From Linnemannia hyalina (lineage: Eukaryota > Mortierellomycota > Mortierellomycetes > Mortierellales > Mortierellaceae), in the NCBI GenBank assembly GCA_019671135.1, contig JAHRHY010000004.1:744001-808000 (forward strand): 64,000 nucleotides of DNA. Reading direction: 5' to 3'. The notes beneath the pieces were generated by a model. The model ran no database searches. It was not told the origin of the DNA and was given only the letters and a program-made list of their open reading frames with translations. Below, in pieces: positions 11,901-23,671 of this stretch. The first letter of the stretch is position 1; each line of letters opens with the position of its first letter. Made by a program: the position numbers and the translations under genes.

Positions 11901-12698
11901 CTGGTCACCAAGCCCTAGAGTCCAACCTCCATTATGAACTCCTGGTCCTTGTTCTTGTTTTGGTTGGTTCTCTGGCGTGTCACGGCATCCGTCATAATAA
12001 ACTGGCATCCGCTCGTCATCTTCGAAGGATCCAATGCAGGACGATGTCTCGTAGGTACCGTCCTTCCTCCTGACAGCAGGCGTGACGCGTTCAAACATGG
12101 AGAGATCTCTGCAGTGTCCAAAGAATCCGACAACATGGACCGGCAGTCCAGGTGTGAGTCCAAGAGCCGTAATCCAATCTAGGGCGTGAGGCATAGGTCC
12201 AGGTCGGTGAGGGGAAAACAAAAAAGTATCAGCCTCATTGCTCAGAAAGTAAGGAATATGAGCAGCAAATCGACGAGACTCTGTAGGCTTACTGTCAAGA
12301 TCTTCCTTCATGGACTGGTTGATAATCCCGTCGCCCATGCCCATGGGTGCAGCAGCCGCGTTAGCGCCACCGATTGTTGCTCTGTCAGTGCTGGACTTGG
12401 TAGTGCTGTTACCATTAGAACTTGCGGTGGTGCGTAAGTTGTTGTTGTGTCCATGGGATGCTGGGCGGGTATGGAGGGGGTGTTGATTTGTCGATTGCTG
12501 CTCTGATGGGGCTGCTAGAGAGGCTGCACGGAAGTTGGTTCCGGTGGATGAGAGCTCTGTGTCTCCATATGAATCAGCCAGTCGATTGCGCGCAGGCGAG
12601 GCTAAGGTGGATGCAGTTCTTGATGTTGTTGAAGTATTAGAGTGATCTCGTTGGTGTTGTTGTCGGGTGGTCGACTCCTGGTGCGGCGGTGGCTGCAT
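8991..12698 (-). CDS. SMG8-like nonsense-mediated mRNA decay factor
   Basis: I assign ten exons: 12698-11895, 11778-11653, 11551-11462, 11374-11063, 10939-10845, 10749-10215, 10066-9711, 9554-9491, 9351-9327 and 9253-8991. All join in phase, giving about 889 residues. After a Ser/Gln/Thr-rich N-terminus the G-fold-like core begins (LPVHVVGFFGH). It continues through ESHRALLFLFLVSHVAV, TPGRCVPVLIFVIERVPI, a basic helix (MQTRLRYLFRACRLV) and RQLFVLPSPSSTPFVHVIP, then a QQWLAGYLGVCEAL helix and a RCAHLV...LAATRAHSERYHQL segment. The order matches SMG8, the SMG1-kinase partner in NMD. The Cys-rich and C-terminal kinase-inhibitory parts of animal SMG8 are not seen; the last exon reads as unrelated low-complexity sequence. 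An in-frame TAG at 10964-10966 is removed by the GTGGGT-CAAG intron (11062-10940). Confidence 0.6.
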
Positions 12699-13210
12699 GT
12701 GCACGTTTTTGTCAAGAGAATAATCCAAAGGAAAAGAGGGAAGAGCGGCGTCGGCAAGTGTCGGCAAGGGAGCGTTCCGTGGGACGGATCAACAAAAGGG
12801 ATTCCCCCCTTGGCTTGTCCAGACAGACTGTGACCAGCAGACTTGTCGTGTTGAAAATATGAGCTTTTTCAAGAGGGGACTAGGCGTGGGTGTGAATTAG
12901 CATCGCCCTTAATAGACCTTTAGGGAACCTTAAGAAACATTAGCCAATCGGCACTCGTCCAGTCAGCCTCGATCTTCCCTTGCCTGCCATTGGTGTGTGG
13001 CATACGATGGTGTGCGTGTGCTTCTCTCTTGGGCAATCATGTCCTTCTGTTTGTTCTTTTTCTTTACTTCTTCTTTGTCCCTCCTGTCCCTTGTCTGTTG
13101 GATGTTGCAACTGTAATACTTTAGGGTTGAGAGCACTTTCTCAACAAATCTTGCACGCCTTTGTGCCTGGCTGGCTGGCTGATCATCCTCTTCTTCTCAG
13201 CTGGTTGTGG

Positions 13211-13213
<3 letters not shown>

Positions 13214-13246
<33 letters not shown>
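13214..13246. repeat. (CA)n microsatellite
   Basis: About 16 CA dinucleotides in the divergent promoter region. Confidence 0.95.
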
Positions 13247-13250
<4 letters not shown>

Positions 13251-13379
13251 GAGAGGATGTGGGCTCGTCCAATTGAACGAGGACATGAAAGGACCACCCA
13301 TTGAGAGCAACAGCAACAAGAAACAGAGAGAGTGTGTTTGTGTGAAAGGAAACCCAAGGAAAGAAAGAAAAGAAAAAAG

Positions 13380-13381
<2 letters not shown>

Positions 13382-13411
<30 letters not shown>
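13382..13411. repeat. (GT)n microsatellite
   Basis: About 15 GT dinucleotides. This is the reverse complement of the CA run 140 bases upstream, so the two could pair as a hairpin in single-stranded DNA or RNA. Confidence 0.95.
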
Positions 13412-13415
<4 letters not shown>

Positions 13416-13554
13416 TTCATCCGTGAGAAGTCTACTTCTTCCTCTTCCTTCTTTCCCTTCCCTTCCCTTCCTTCTTTCTTCTTTGTACCTCGTCGACCTT
13501 CCTCACCTTCCCTCCTTCCCCTTCCTCGCCTTCACTTCACACACACATCCCGTA

Positions 13555-15700
13555 ATGTTTGTCCGTGGAATCCTCTCCGCTGCTCTGGCCATCGCCGCAT
13601 GCTCATCCACCTTCCACACTGCCGAGGCATCCGCTGCCTCCAAGAGTCTCACAGCCGCAGACTTTGACGCCGCCATCGCAACCGGCGCAACGTAAGTCGT
13701 TAATCCCGCCACCGCTCACCGTTTTTATTTCTCATCTCCGAAAAGGCGTCGATTCTTCTTTGGCCATCCACCTTGCAGATTCTAACCACAAGCCCGACTT
13801 TATTCTTCTGCTTATTTTGCAGCTTCGTCAAGTACTACTCCCCTGAGTGCGTTCACAGCCAGAAGCTCGGTAATTTTAATCACTTCAGTTCCTGAACAAG
13901 CATACACCGCGGAAAAGCCAGCAAGCAACGGTTAACTGACATTATCACCCCTGTCCGGCTTTTCATGGAAATAGAATCAACATGGGAAAGACTTGCAGTG
14001 GAGCACAAGGACTGGCAGCGCACGGTTGGATTCAAGTTTGCCGAAGTCGACTGCGTGGCTCAGGCTGACTTGTGCGAGGACAACGAAGTCGTCTCCTACC
14101 CTACCATGAAGCTGTACGTTCCATCTACATGTTTCACCACCGACTTTGATGCGAATATTTCATTTATTTACTTGGTCAAAAACTTGTAAACTAACTCCTG
14201 GCGTCAATGCCATGGATCATCTTTCAAACAGTTACCACAGGGGCGAGCAGGTCGCAAAGTACTCAAAGTCGAGATCATACAATGCCCTGGATGACTTTGC
14301 CAGTGCCATGGCTTCAGAGTACATTGAGGTGGCCAAGGATGTCAAGCTCGAGGAACTCCCCGAGATCAGAGTGAACGCACTTGGCAAGGTCATCAACTTG
14401 AACGCCGAGACCTACGCCAGCAGAACCCCCTTTGGCCCATGGTTGATTGAATACTATGCTCCATGGTGCGGACACTGCAAGGCTTTGGCCCCCGTCTGGG
14501 ACGAGCTCGCTGAGCACTTGAAGGACAAGGTCAACGTCGCCAAGGTCGACTGTACAGTCAACCAGGAGATCTGCCACCGCCAGAGGATCCGTGGCTACCC
14601 CACCATCAAGCTCCACCAGTTTGGAGAGACTATCGAGTACAGTGGCTTCCGGTCAGGCCCCGCCTTTGCCGAGTTTGCCCTCGAGGCCATCGTGTAAGTT
14701 GCTGAATCTCTTTTCATTTGCTACATTATGCACACGCTTCCAAGGGAACGCAGACTAACAAGGTATGTTGTCCAATTGAACACATAGTCCTTCGATCAAG
14801 CCAGTTACCTTGGAGGTCCTTAACGACATCAAGGGCTCAAAGGATGTCACTTACATCTATACCCACGACGACAACACCAGCGCCGAGGTCAACGCTCTGA
14901 TCGACCGTCAGTCTCAGATCTTTTACAGACAGATCGGCTTGTACGGATCAAACGACCCCACAGTCGCCAAGAGCCTCGGTGTTTCGACCCCCTCTTTGAC
15001 CGTCTTGAAGGATAACCGCCAATTCACATACGAAGGATCTCTGACCGACAGTAACGCCGTGAAGACCTGGATCAAGGAGGTCCAGCAACCCCTCGTCCTC
15101 ACCCTCAACGGCGCCAACGTCGGCTCATTCCTCCAGACCAAGGGCTGGATTGCCCTCGGCCTCTTTGACCCCAGCAAAGCCGACACTGCTGCTGCCCGCA
15201 AGGAGTTGATCGAGACTGCCCACGCATACCACAAGGCCAATGCCGAGTCCAACGCCCAGCACGATATCTTGGGCAACGCCCTCAACTTTGCCATCTTGGA
15301 CGCCAAGGAGTGGCAGTCCTATGTTCGCGGCGCCTATGGCTTGGAAACCGATGCCCTCCCTGCTGTGTTTATTGTCAACGGAGTTCAGGAGTTGTATTAC
15401 GCCCATGGATTCGATGGTCGCCGTGTCTCCGTCGACAAGGACGCCCTCCTTGCCCACATTGCCGATATCGAGTCTGGTCTCTTATCGCCCAAGTCCCAAG
15501 TCGGAACCGTGCAGAAGGTCTTCCGTGAATTCCAGAGCCGGACAAAGCCCTTTGTCCGCTTCTACCACCAGCACCCCACCATTGCCATTGCCATTGCTGG
15601 AGCCATGGTTCTTGGAATGATGAGACGTTTGGCCCCCAAAGAGGATCCCAATGCCAAGAAGGAGGATGAGAAGGAGGGCAAGGAGGTCAAGCAGGATTAG
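13555..15700 (+). CDS. membrane-anchored ER protein disulfide isomerase family protein
   Basis: Exons are 13555-13691, 13823-13869, 13975-14113, 14232-14693 and 14788-15700, all joining in phase to give 565 residues. A signal peptide (FVRGILSAALAIAACSSTFH, cut near AEA) is followed by a first thioredoxin domain. Its active-site position reads SPECVHSQ, so the second Cys is Ser. The second domain has a normal APWCGHCKAL site and a cis-Pro loop (RGYPTIKL). Non-catalytic thioredoxin-fold repeats follow (LVLTLNGANVGSFL and DALPAVFIVNG parts). A transmembrane helix (PTIAIAIAGAMVLGMMRRL) sits near residue 530, and the tail is Lys/Glu-rich. The layout is that of TMX3/PDI-type enzymes, which catalyse disulfide formation and isomerisation on secretory proteins in the ER lumen. 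The Lys-rich tail could serve ER retention. The ATG was chosen because it starts the signal peptide. Confidence 0.88.
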
Positions 15701-16179
15701 AGCAAAGCAGCCACACTTTATGTATATTTTTCACCTATCATCATACTATTAAACCCATCCTAATTATCTTTTGAACATTTGGCATTCGCTCTGAATTTTT
15801 CTGTTTGAGATTTTTTTTCTTCCTCTTTTTGCATTTGAGAGTCCACTTTGGTCCTTGTTTACATATGATGACAACGACCACAACGACGGTGCATTCATGA
15901 TATTCCACTCACTCGTCATATTACATCTTGACCACCGACCCTAGCCAAGACATGATTGTTCCAATTCTGTCATTAGCAAAGTAGCAGTTTCCATGCTTAT
16001 TTCATTCCCCGTTACGTCTTGTCGATGTTTCTTGTGCAGCTCAGGAATAGAAACTCGGGTGGATCAGGAACCAAAAATCGACTACAATGGTTGGAAATCT
16101 CGGTAAAAGGAGCACAGCACACAGAGGTAAGAGGTTATGAAACTCACGACAAAACAAACCTGGACGTGGCAAACAGCCC
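15701..16179. other. PDI 3' flank
   Basis: AT-rich sequence with the likely 3' UTR (ATTAAAC near 15745). No gene is seen. Confidence 0.5.
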
Positions 16180-16539
16180 CCATATCTTCGTTGGTTGTCA
16201 GGGGGGAATGGTGCGTACCTTGGTGGACTTGGCTCTCATATCCTGGTATGTGTTAACAGCGTAACTCGTATGTGGTATATTTTTGAGTAGAAGACAACAA
16301 TAGAACGTCCAGGGACCAACAGTAGGACGCTCAAGGGCCAACATAGCACTGTTCATTCCATTCCTTACTCCTTCAATTGCAGAAACTTAACAACAGCAGC
16401 CACAAATCTATGATCCATTCTTACTTTGCTATCCAAATGATCCAACCCCCATCATCAAGCAGCTCAAAAAAAAATTCCTCCCTCCTCTCCCAATGACAGG
16501 CGGTGACCCCTACAAACAAATACATTACCCACTTTCACG

Positions 16540-16800
16540 ATTCCAATACCTTGGCGGCCACCTCCCTGGTCAGGCATCCCCTTTGTCGTAATATCTATGA
16601 CTGATGGTCTCTACTCGATTACCCTCTCCGGCGCCGTTGATCATGGCCAATGAGAGGGTGATCACTTGGCCAAGGGTTACCATGAACCGAGTTCACCGAA
16701 TCTCAGGGATAGTAGGTCGGTGGCGGGTGTGGTTTCGGAGTGGTTGTAGTGGGGGCCTTTTTGTTGTAAGGAGGGAGGATAGCAATGATATTGAGATGAC
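16540..16800 (+). pseudogene. relic C-terminal exon of a second membrane-protein paralogue (unit 1 spacer)
   Basis: Interrupted frames read GGHLPGQA, then MTDGLYSITLSGAV, then PSSPNLRD and SVAGVV. They match the relic at 22757-23156 and, more loosely, the exon 3 segment GGRLPGQ...STNGLYELQLFGPSA of the tandem genes. Stops and shifts break every frame, so this is a decayed exon rather than a gene. Confidence 0.6.
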
Positions 16801-17324
16801 CGCTCTGAACATAAAGAACTCGCGTTTTTTCCTTCGCTTCGTTTTTTTTTTGTACCTTTCCGGTTCGATGCATATTGATATGAGCTTTACAGTAAATTGG
16901 GTTGTCAACAACGGAAGGCTATTGTTTAGTTTTCAACACCCCGCATGAAAAAGCATAAATCAGCCTCATTGTATCCAAAGCATAAGGATAGAAGTTAAAT
17001 GGTTGCTCACATGCAGGAGCGGGGCGCGGGGGTTTTTTTCACGAAGGAGGGGGGGGCGCGGGGTTGGTCGTCCGTCGTCGCTTTTACTTTTACTGGGAAC
17101 GGATCATATCAATATCATGCGATAGAAAAGCTCACGATGAAAACGATGAATAGAAAGTCGACAAATAAAAGCCAAATCGTTCAGGCACAAAAACCCCCTT
17201 TCCATCTTTTTCTTGCCGTTCTTTTCTTCTCTCTCCTCTTTTTTTTCTCTTTCAGTTCACAAAACGCACTCGCCTCACACCACCAAACACACATTCCAGT
17301 AAACCATCCACATCGTTAATATAT

Positions 17325-19127
17325 ATGGAGGCCAACCTCGAGCTAGACTGTGTCGCCACTCAACAGGATACAGGAACCATCTACGGAATTGCAACCGCAT
17401 CCGGAAATGACAACAATGGCATCTACGGTACATACGTCGTCCTCGTCAAATCAAACGCCAGCCCCACCGATCTCATATCCCTCAAATGGTCCGTCGTCTC
17501 CACAACCCCAGCTCACGACTTGTCATACGTCTACCCAAAATTTGCCACCGTCGACTGTGCAGTCTCCAGCAAAGGAGAATTTATTGCCTTGTTCCCCAAC
17601 TTTAAGTTGCTCACGACAAAGACACAGACCATACCTATGGGTGTTCGATATGACCCTGTCTCTAACAGCTGGTCAGATAATCGAGGATTACCATTGTATG
17701 GGTGGAACTCAGAACCCTGGCATCAATTGTTCTATACCACGGGAAATGGTGTCGAGTCGCTGGTGCATCTGGTGACGGATCATGTTGGAACGGTTGTCAG
17801 GTTTGGAACTGTCGATACTGCCACCAACATGCTTCAACTTGCCGACATCTGGAAATATGTAGGTTATTATTTCCAAATATCTCCGGTACGCCACGCATCA
17901 AGGCGTCCTTGCCCACAATGACCTGTGCACGCTGTTTACTCACACTACAAGATTATCCTGCTCGATACTTTTAGAATTACAACGAAAAGGAATATTCATC
18001 GGGGAGTTTCAGCGACGCATTTGAATCGTCCTCAGAAAATCAGCGTTTGACTAAAAATGGATTTTTTTGGCAATGGGGATACTCCGCCCAGCGTCTGTTC
18101 ACCCCAGGACCCAATCAGCTCTATATCAACCCCAGCTGGGAAGACACAATCAAATCCTTCCCCTTGGCCTCGGCAGTAACAGCATCCCATACCGGCACTT
18201 CAACGTACTCGGAGCAAGCCTCATTTGAAACCAGCAGGTTTTTCTCAGGGACCCGAGGAAACCTGACGACTTTTGTGGCCGCCATGGGTTATTTCAATGG
18301 GGTAAGTAGATATATGCCTGTCACTTGAGGCTGCTTGTTTTATTTGTTGTTCTTTTTCGTCCTTATTTTGCTTCTTGCGCAAACTAAATATTTATGTTCA
18401 CTCTCCTATTCTTTTTTTGTGATATTTTTTGGAATATTTATAGACATCAATCTACACGATCGAAAAGGATGCCAATGGGTCATAGTCCCAACCCTCCATC
18501 CACAATTTGACAGGCGCCAACTCATGGGGAAACGATGAAGTCCACCAAAACATGATCACAGCAGGTGGGCGGCTGCCAGGACAGGAACCGTTTGCTGTCG
18601 CCGTATCGACATATGGTCTCTACGAGCTCCAGCTCTTTGGTCCATCTGCAGGAAACCTCTCAGGACCGATAAGTGTCACCGTCCCTTCCTCTTCTTTGCA
18701 CTCTTTCCGCCCTCCACTAGCTACACCCAAGTATCTTGTGAGGTTAACGGGCATTGAGAAGGTTCTAATGGTGCTAGGTGTGTTTGTTGTGGTGGTGCTC
18801 GTTTGGCGGCGGAAGAAGATAAGGGATCAGCGAAAGGAGGAGGAGGAGGAGAAAGCGAAGGCGGCAGCCATGGAGAGTGGTGGTAGTGGTGGAGAGGCGT
18901 ATATGATGGGAGTAGTTCCTGAAACCCAGACGACGCCCGAGGTTGCAATCAATGTCACCACAAGTGACAATTTTCAAAGGGGTGGTTCTCCGTCTACTTT
19001 GGCACCCCTTCCTGCTGCAGGATCACCACAACCGAGCCTCGCTTATACATACCAGGATGATATCCAGGAGTTGGAGTTCTCGCGTCACCCTCGACCCAAT
19101 ATTGTTACATCTGTCGCCGACCCATGA
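17325..19127 (+). pseudogene. tandem membrane protein, copy 1 (nonsense codon in exon 3)
   Basis: Exons are 17325-17858, 17975-18301 and 18444-19127, in phase. Exons 1 and 2 encode a soluble ectodomain (MEANLELDCVATQQDTGTIY onward, rich in short beta-like blocks; YDPVSNSWSD resembles kelch/galactose-oxidase repeats). Exon 3 contains a transmembrane helix (VLMVLGVFVVVVLVW) with a basic stop-transfer (RRKKIRDQRK). The Glu/Lys-rich cytoplasmic tail ends in YTYQDDIQELEFSRHPRPN. Codon 14 of exon 3 is TAG (18483-18485) where copies 2 and 3 have TGG. The rest of the exon is fully open. The TAG itself makes an AG that, if used as acceptor, would restore the frame minus 14 codons. No N-terminal signal peptide is visible. 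Function unknown. Confidence 0.75.
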
Positions 19128-20025
19128 AGGAAGAGGATTGAAACACCTGTTCCAGAAAAAACAAAATACTACTCTCTACTATAATTTTTACCCTTTTCCT
19201 GATCTTTTTTACATCGACCCATTGATAATGACGAGCGAGCCTTGACTGGTAACGTGAACAACATAATGAAGAGAGAGCGGAAGAGTGGAGGAAGGAAAAG
19301 AGAAAAGAGAAAAGAAAAAAAGACCCCCATTTTTTCTGCGGCTCCGCCGATAACTTTCACGCCACAATTACATGTATAAAAAATAATCACATATATTTCC
19401 TCACTGACAACCTTTTCTTACCCTGCAAACCAAAACGCAATAAGCATCCACATGCAACGAAAACTTATACTAGACACTGTATAGCATCCTCACAAACTCA
19501 ACAACCTACCTTTACATCGCAGAACGCGAGAGTGGGTATGTTAATTGGAGTAGCAGCAGACTGGCGATCTATCCTTTTGCGACGAAAGATATGTTTTTAC
19601 CTTTGTTGGTTGTCAGGGGAATGGCACATGCCATGGTAGACATGATTCTCATACCGTGGATATATGTCAACAGCGTAACTCGCGTGTAGTAGAAATCTCT
19701 TGATGCTTCTTATGCCACCGCGAACATAAAGAACTCGCATTCCTCACTTCGTTTAGGCTTTTTTCTTTGTACCCTTCGATTTTTTTTCCCCATGGCTTGT
19801 CGATGTGATATCCCTATGCGCCATGGTTCAATGCTTATTAATACGAAATTTCTTGTGTAAGTTGGGCTGTTGGAAAGATAAATAAAAGAGGGCTGTTGTT
19901 TGGTTTTCAACACCCCCGCATGAACAAGCATAAATGGGTCTCAATGTATCCAAGGTATGAGGATAGAAGTTGATGGTTTGCTGCTTCTTACTCACACTAG
20001 CAACACATGCAGAAGCGGGGCCCGG

Positions 20026-20038
20026 GGGGGGGGGGGGG
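20026..20038. repeat. G run in unit 2 upstream region
   Basis: An uninterrupted G run about 290 bases upstream of copy 2. Units 1 and 3 have shorter G-rich stretches at the matching place (17048 and 23476). Confidence 0.85.
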
Positions 20039-20327
20039 TTGTTACGTTGCCGTTCTTGCAAGGATGAGAGAAGGATGGGGATGGATTTGCTCTTATCTTT
20101 ACCGGGGAATGGATCAAATCATTCGAGAGAAGAGCCCACGACGGAAACGATGAATGGAAGTCGACAAATAAAAGCCAAATCGTTCAGGCACAAAAACCCC
20201 CTTTCCACCTTTTTCTTGCCGTTCTTTTCTTCTCTCTCCCCTTTTTTTTCTCTTTCAGTTCACAAAACGCACTCGCCTCACACCACCAAACACACATTCC
20301 AGTAAACCATCCACATCGTTAATATAT

Positions 20328-22109
20328 ATGGAGGCCAACCTCGAGCTAGACTGTGTCGCCACTCAACAGGATACAGGAACCATCTACGGAATTGCAACCG
20401 CATCCGGAAATGACAACAATGGCATCTACGGTACATACGTCGTCCTCGTCAAATCAAACGCCAGCCCCACCGATCTCATATCCCTCAAATGGTCCATCGT
20501 CTCCACAACCCCAGCTCTCGACTTGTCATACGTCTACCCAAAATTTGCCACCGTCGACTGTGCAGTCTCCAGTAAAGGAGAATTTATCGCCTTGTTCCCC
20601 AACTTTGAGTTGCCCACGACAAAGACACCGACCATACCTATGGGTGTTCGATATGACCCTGTCTCTAACAGCTGGTCAGGTATTCGAGGTTCGCCATTGT
20701 ATGGGTGGAGCTCGCGACCCTGGCATCAATTGTTCTATACCACGGGAAATGGTGTCGAGTCGCTGGTGCATCTGATGGCGGATGAGGTTGGAACGGTTGT
20801 CAGGTTTGGAACTGTCGATACTACCACCAACATGCTTCAACTTGCCGACATCTGGAAACTTGTATGTCTTTTCAAATGTCTCCGGTATGCCACACATCAA
20901 AATCTCCTTGTCACTTGACCTGTGCATGCTGTTTACTCATACTACAAGATCACCATGATCGATACTTCTAGAATTACGGCGAAAAGGAATATTCATCGGG
21001 GAGTTTCAGCGACGCATTTGAAACGGCCTCACACAATGAGGGTTTGCCTAGAAATGGGTTCTTTCGGCACTGGGGATACACTGACCAGCGTATGTTCGCC
21101 CCAGGACCCAATCAACTCCATGTCAGTCTCGATTTGGAAGATACAATCAAATCCTTTCCCTTGACCTCGGCAGTAACAGCATCCTATACCAGCTCTTCAA
21201 TCTTCTTGGACCACGCCACGTTTCAAATCAACAGGTTTTTCTCAGGGGCCCGAGGAAACCTGACGACTTTTGTGGCCGCCATGGGTTATTTCAATGGGGT
21301 AAGTGGATATCTGCCTGTCACCTGAGGCTGCTTGTTTTATTTGCAGTTTTTTTTTTTTTTTTTTTTTCCTTATTTGCGTGTTGCTCATAGTGTTCGCTCT
21401 CCTATTTTTATAGACATCAATGTACACGATCGAAAGGGATTCCAATGGGACATGGTCCCAAACCTCCATCCACAATATGACAGGGGTCGACACCAAGGGA
21501 GACTTTGAAGTCCATCAGAACATGATCACAGCAGGTGGACGACTGCCAGGACAGGAACTCTTTGCTGTCGCCGTATCGACAAATGGTCTCTACGAGCTTC
21601 AGCTCTTTGGTCCATCTGCAGGAAACCTCTCAGGACCGATAGGTGTCACCGTCCCTTCCTCTTCTTTGTACTCTTTCCGCCCTCCACCAGCTACACCCAA
21701 GTCTCCTGTGAGGCTAACGGGCACTGAGGAGTTTGGAGTGATAATGGGTGTGTTTGTTTTTGCGGTATTGTTCATTTGGCGGTGGAAGAAGACGAGGAAT
21801 CAGCGAAAGAAGGAGAAGGAGAAGGCGAAGGTGGCAACCATGGAAGGTGGTGGTGGTGGTGGTAGTGGAGAGGCGTATATGATGGGAATATTTCCTGAAA
21901 CCCAGACGACGCCAGAGGCTGCGATCAATATCACCACAAGTGACAATTCTCAAAGGGGTGGTTCTCCGTCTGCTTCCGCACCTCCTCCTCCTGCTACAGG
22001 ATCACCACAACCGACGAGCGCCGCTTATACATACCAAGATGAGATCCGGGAGTTGGAGTTCTCACGTCACCCTCGACCCAATATTGTTACATCTGTAGGC
22101 AACACATGA
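20328..22109 (+). CDS. tandem single-pass membrane protein, copy 2 (unknown function)
   Basis: Exons are 20328-20861, 20972-21298 and 21414-22109, giving 518 residues with no break. Residues 1-about 395 form the ectodomain with kelch-like pieces (MGVRYDPVSNSWSG, TGNGVESLVHL, MITAGGRLPGQE). A transmembrane helix (FGVIMGVFVFAVLFIW) near residue 415 is followed by RWKKTRNQRKKEKEK. The tail is rich in Gly, Thr, Ser and Pro and has the conserved blocks GEAYMMGIFPETQTTPEAA and LEFSRHPRPN. Families of such proteins are common in Mortierella, but I know of no assigned function; cell-surface sensing or wall contact is a guess. A normal signal peptide is missing. Either topology depends on the internal helix alone, or an upstream exon exists: a strong acceptor-like TCTCTTTCAG lies about 70 bases before the ATG. 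Confidence 0.75.
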
Positions 22110-22756
22110 AGGGAAAAGCATTGAAGCACCCGTTCCAGGAAACAAGATACCACTCTCTACTAAAAGTTTATCCTTTTCCAGATCTTTTGTACATCGACCC
22201 ATTGATAATGACGAGCGAGCCTTGACCGGTAACGTGAACAATAGAATGAAGAGAGAGCGGAAGAGCGGAGGAAGGAGCAGAGAAAAGAGAAAAAGAAAAA
22301 AAAAAGAAGCTCATTTCTTCTGTGACGCCGCCGATAATCACATACATTTCTTCACTGGCAGCCTTTTGTTATCCTGCAATCAAAATACAATGAGCACCCA
22401 AATGCAAACTGATACCTTTATATCACAGAACGCAAAAGCGGGTACGCTAATTGGAGTAACAGCACACTGACAATCTATCCTTTTGCGAAGAGGGATATGT
22501 GGTTGCATTCGTTGGTTGTCAGGGGAATGGCACGTGCCTTGGTAGACATGACTCATGCCGTGGGTATATGTCAACAGCGTAATTCGTGTGTGGCATATTT
22601 TTGAGTAGAAGGACGAGCACAGCGCTTTTAATTCAATGCACTCCTTCAATTGCAAAATCATACAGCCCAGAAACACATCTATGATTCTTATTTTCCTATC
22701 CAAATTATCCAAATTCTATCTTCAAGCAGCTCAAAAAATCCCTCCCCCATCTCCGA

Positions 22757-23156
22757 ATGACAGGTACTCACCCCTGCAAACGAATACTTCATCCATTTTC
22801 ACGGTTCCAATCCCTAGGCTGCCACCTCTCCCTGGTCAGGCACCCCTTTGCCGCTATCTCTATGACTGATGGTCTCTACTCCGTTACCTTCTCCGGTGCC
22901 GGCGCCAGTGGCGCTACTGCGATTAGTGTTGACTTGACAGAGCCCGTTGAGGCGTTGCTCATGGCCAACGAGGAGAGTGAGCATTTTGCCAAAGGTGTAC
23001 CATGAACCGAGTTCGCCGAATCTCAGGGATGGTAGTTCGGTGGCAGGTGTGATTGTTGGTGTGGCTGCAGTGGTTGTGATAGGGATGGGGGGTATTTCTG
23101 CCCCTTCTGAGGTGAGGAGGGATGATGGTGATGATGTTGAGAGGGTCGCCCAGTAG
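22757..23156 (+). pseudogene. relic C-terminal exon of a second membrane-protein paralogue (unit 3 spacer)
   Basis: One frame reads AAISMTDGLYSVTFSGAGAS and SVDLTEPVEALLM up to a stop near 23003. Another continues EPSSPNLRDGSSVAGVIVG and a hydrophobic helix (VAAVVVIGMGGIS) with a short acidic tail. This equals the end of exon 3 of the tandem family (ligand-side blade, linker, helix) but is clearly a different subtype from the neighbouring intact genes. No upstream exons are recognisable. It is a decayed gene left in the spacer. Confidence 0.6.
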
Positions 23157-23671
23157 AAAGCTGTTGATTTTTCTTAAGCCATCGCGCACATAACGAAGTC
23201 GCGTTCCTCACTTCGTTCAGTTTTTTTTTGTATCCTTCGATTTTTTGACCATGGCTCATCGCCATGGTTCGACTCTTATAAGTGTGAACTTAATGTGTAA
23301 GTTGGGCTGTTGGAAAAGAAGAAAATAAAGGGAGGCTGTCTTTTGGTTTTCAACACCCGCACGAAAAAGCATAATAAATGGATCTCAATGTATCCAAGGT
23401 ATGAGGATAAAAGTTGATGGGTTGCTGTTTCTTGCTCACATGCAGAAGCTGGGCGCTAGGATTCTTTTCACGAAGGGGGGAGGCCGTCGCTCTTACTTTT
23501 ACCAGGGAGAAGAAATGTATATTAACCAGTTTGTTCAGGCACAGAAGTCTAAAATCTTTTCCTTCCTTTCTTTTTTTCTCTCCTCCTTTTTTTCTCTTTC
23601 AGTTCACAAAACGCACTTGCCTCACACCACCAAACACACATTCCAGGAAATCGCCCACATCGTTAATACAT

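Larger units (their letters stand above)
12699..13554. promoter_or_regulatory. shared upstream region of divergent SMG8-like and PDI genes
   Basis: These 856 bases separate two divergent start codons, so both promoters must lie here. The PDI-proximal half carries a CA run, a GT run and then a C/T-rich tract (about 13430-13550) directly before the ATG, typical of well-expressed fungal genes. No TATA box is obvious. Confidence 0.5.

Noticed and set aside
23414..23671. Upstream extension of copy 3 that would give a hydrophobic N-terminus
   Set aside because: The frame is open only in copy 3; the same stretch is interrupted in copies 1 and 2, so the shared ATG is preferred.
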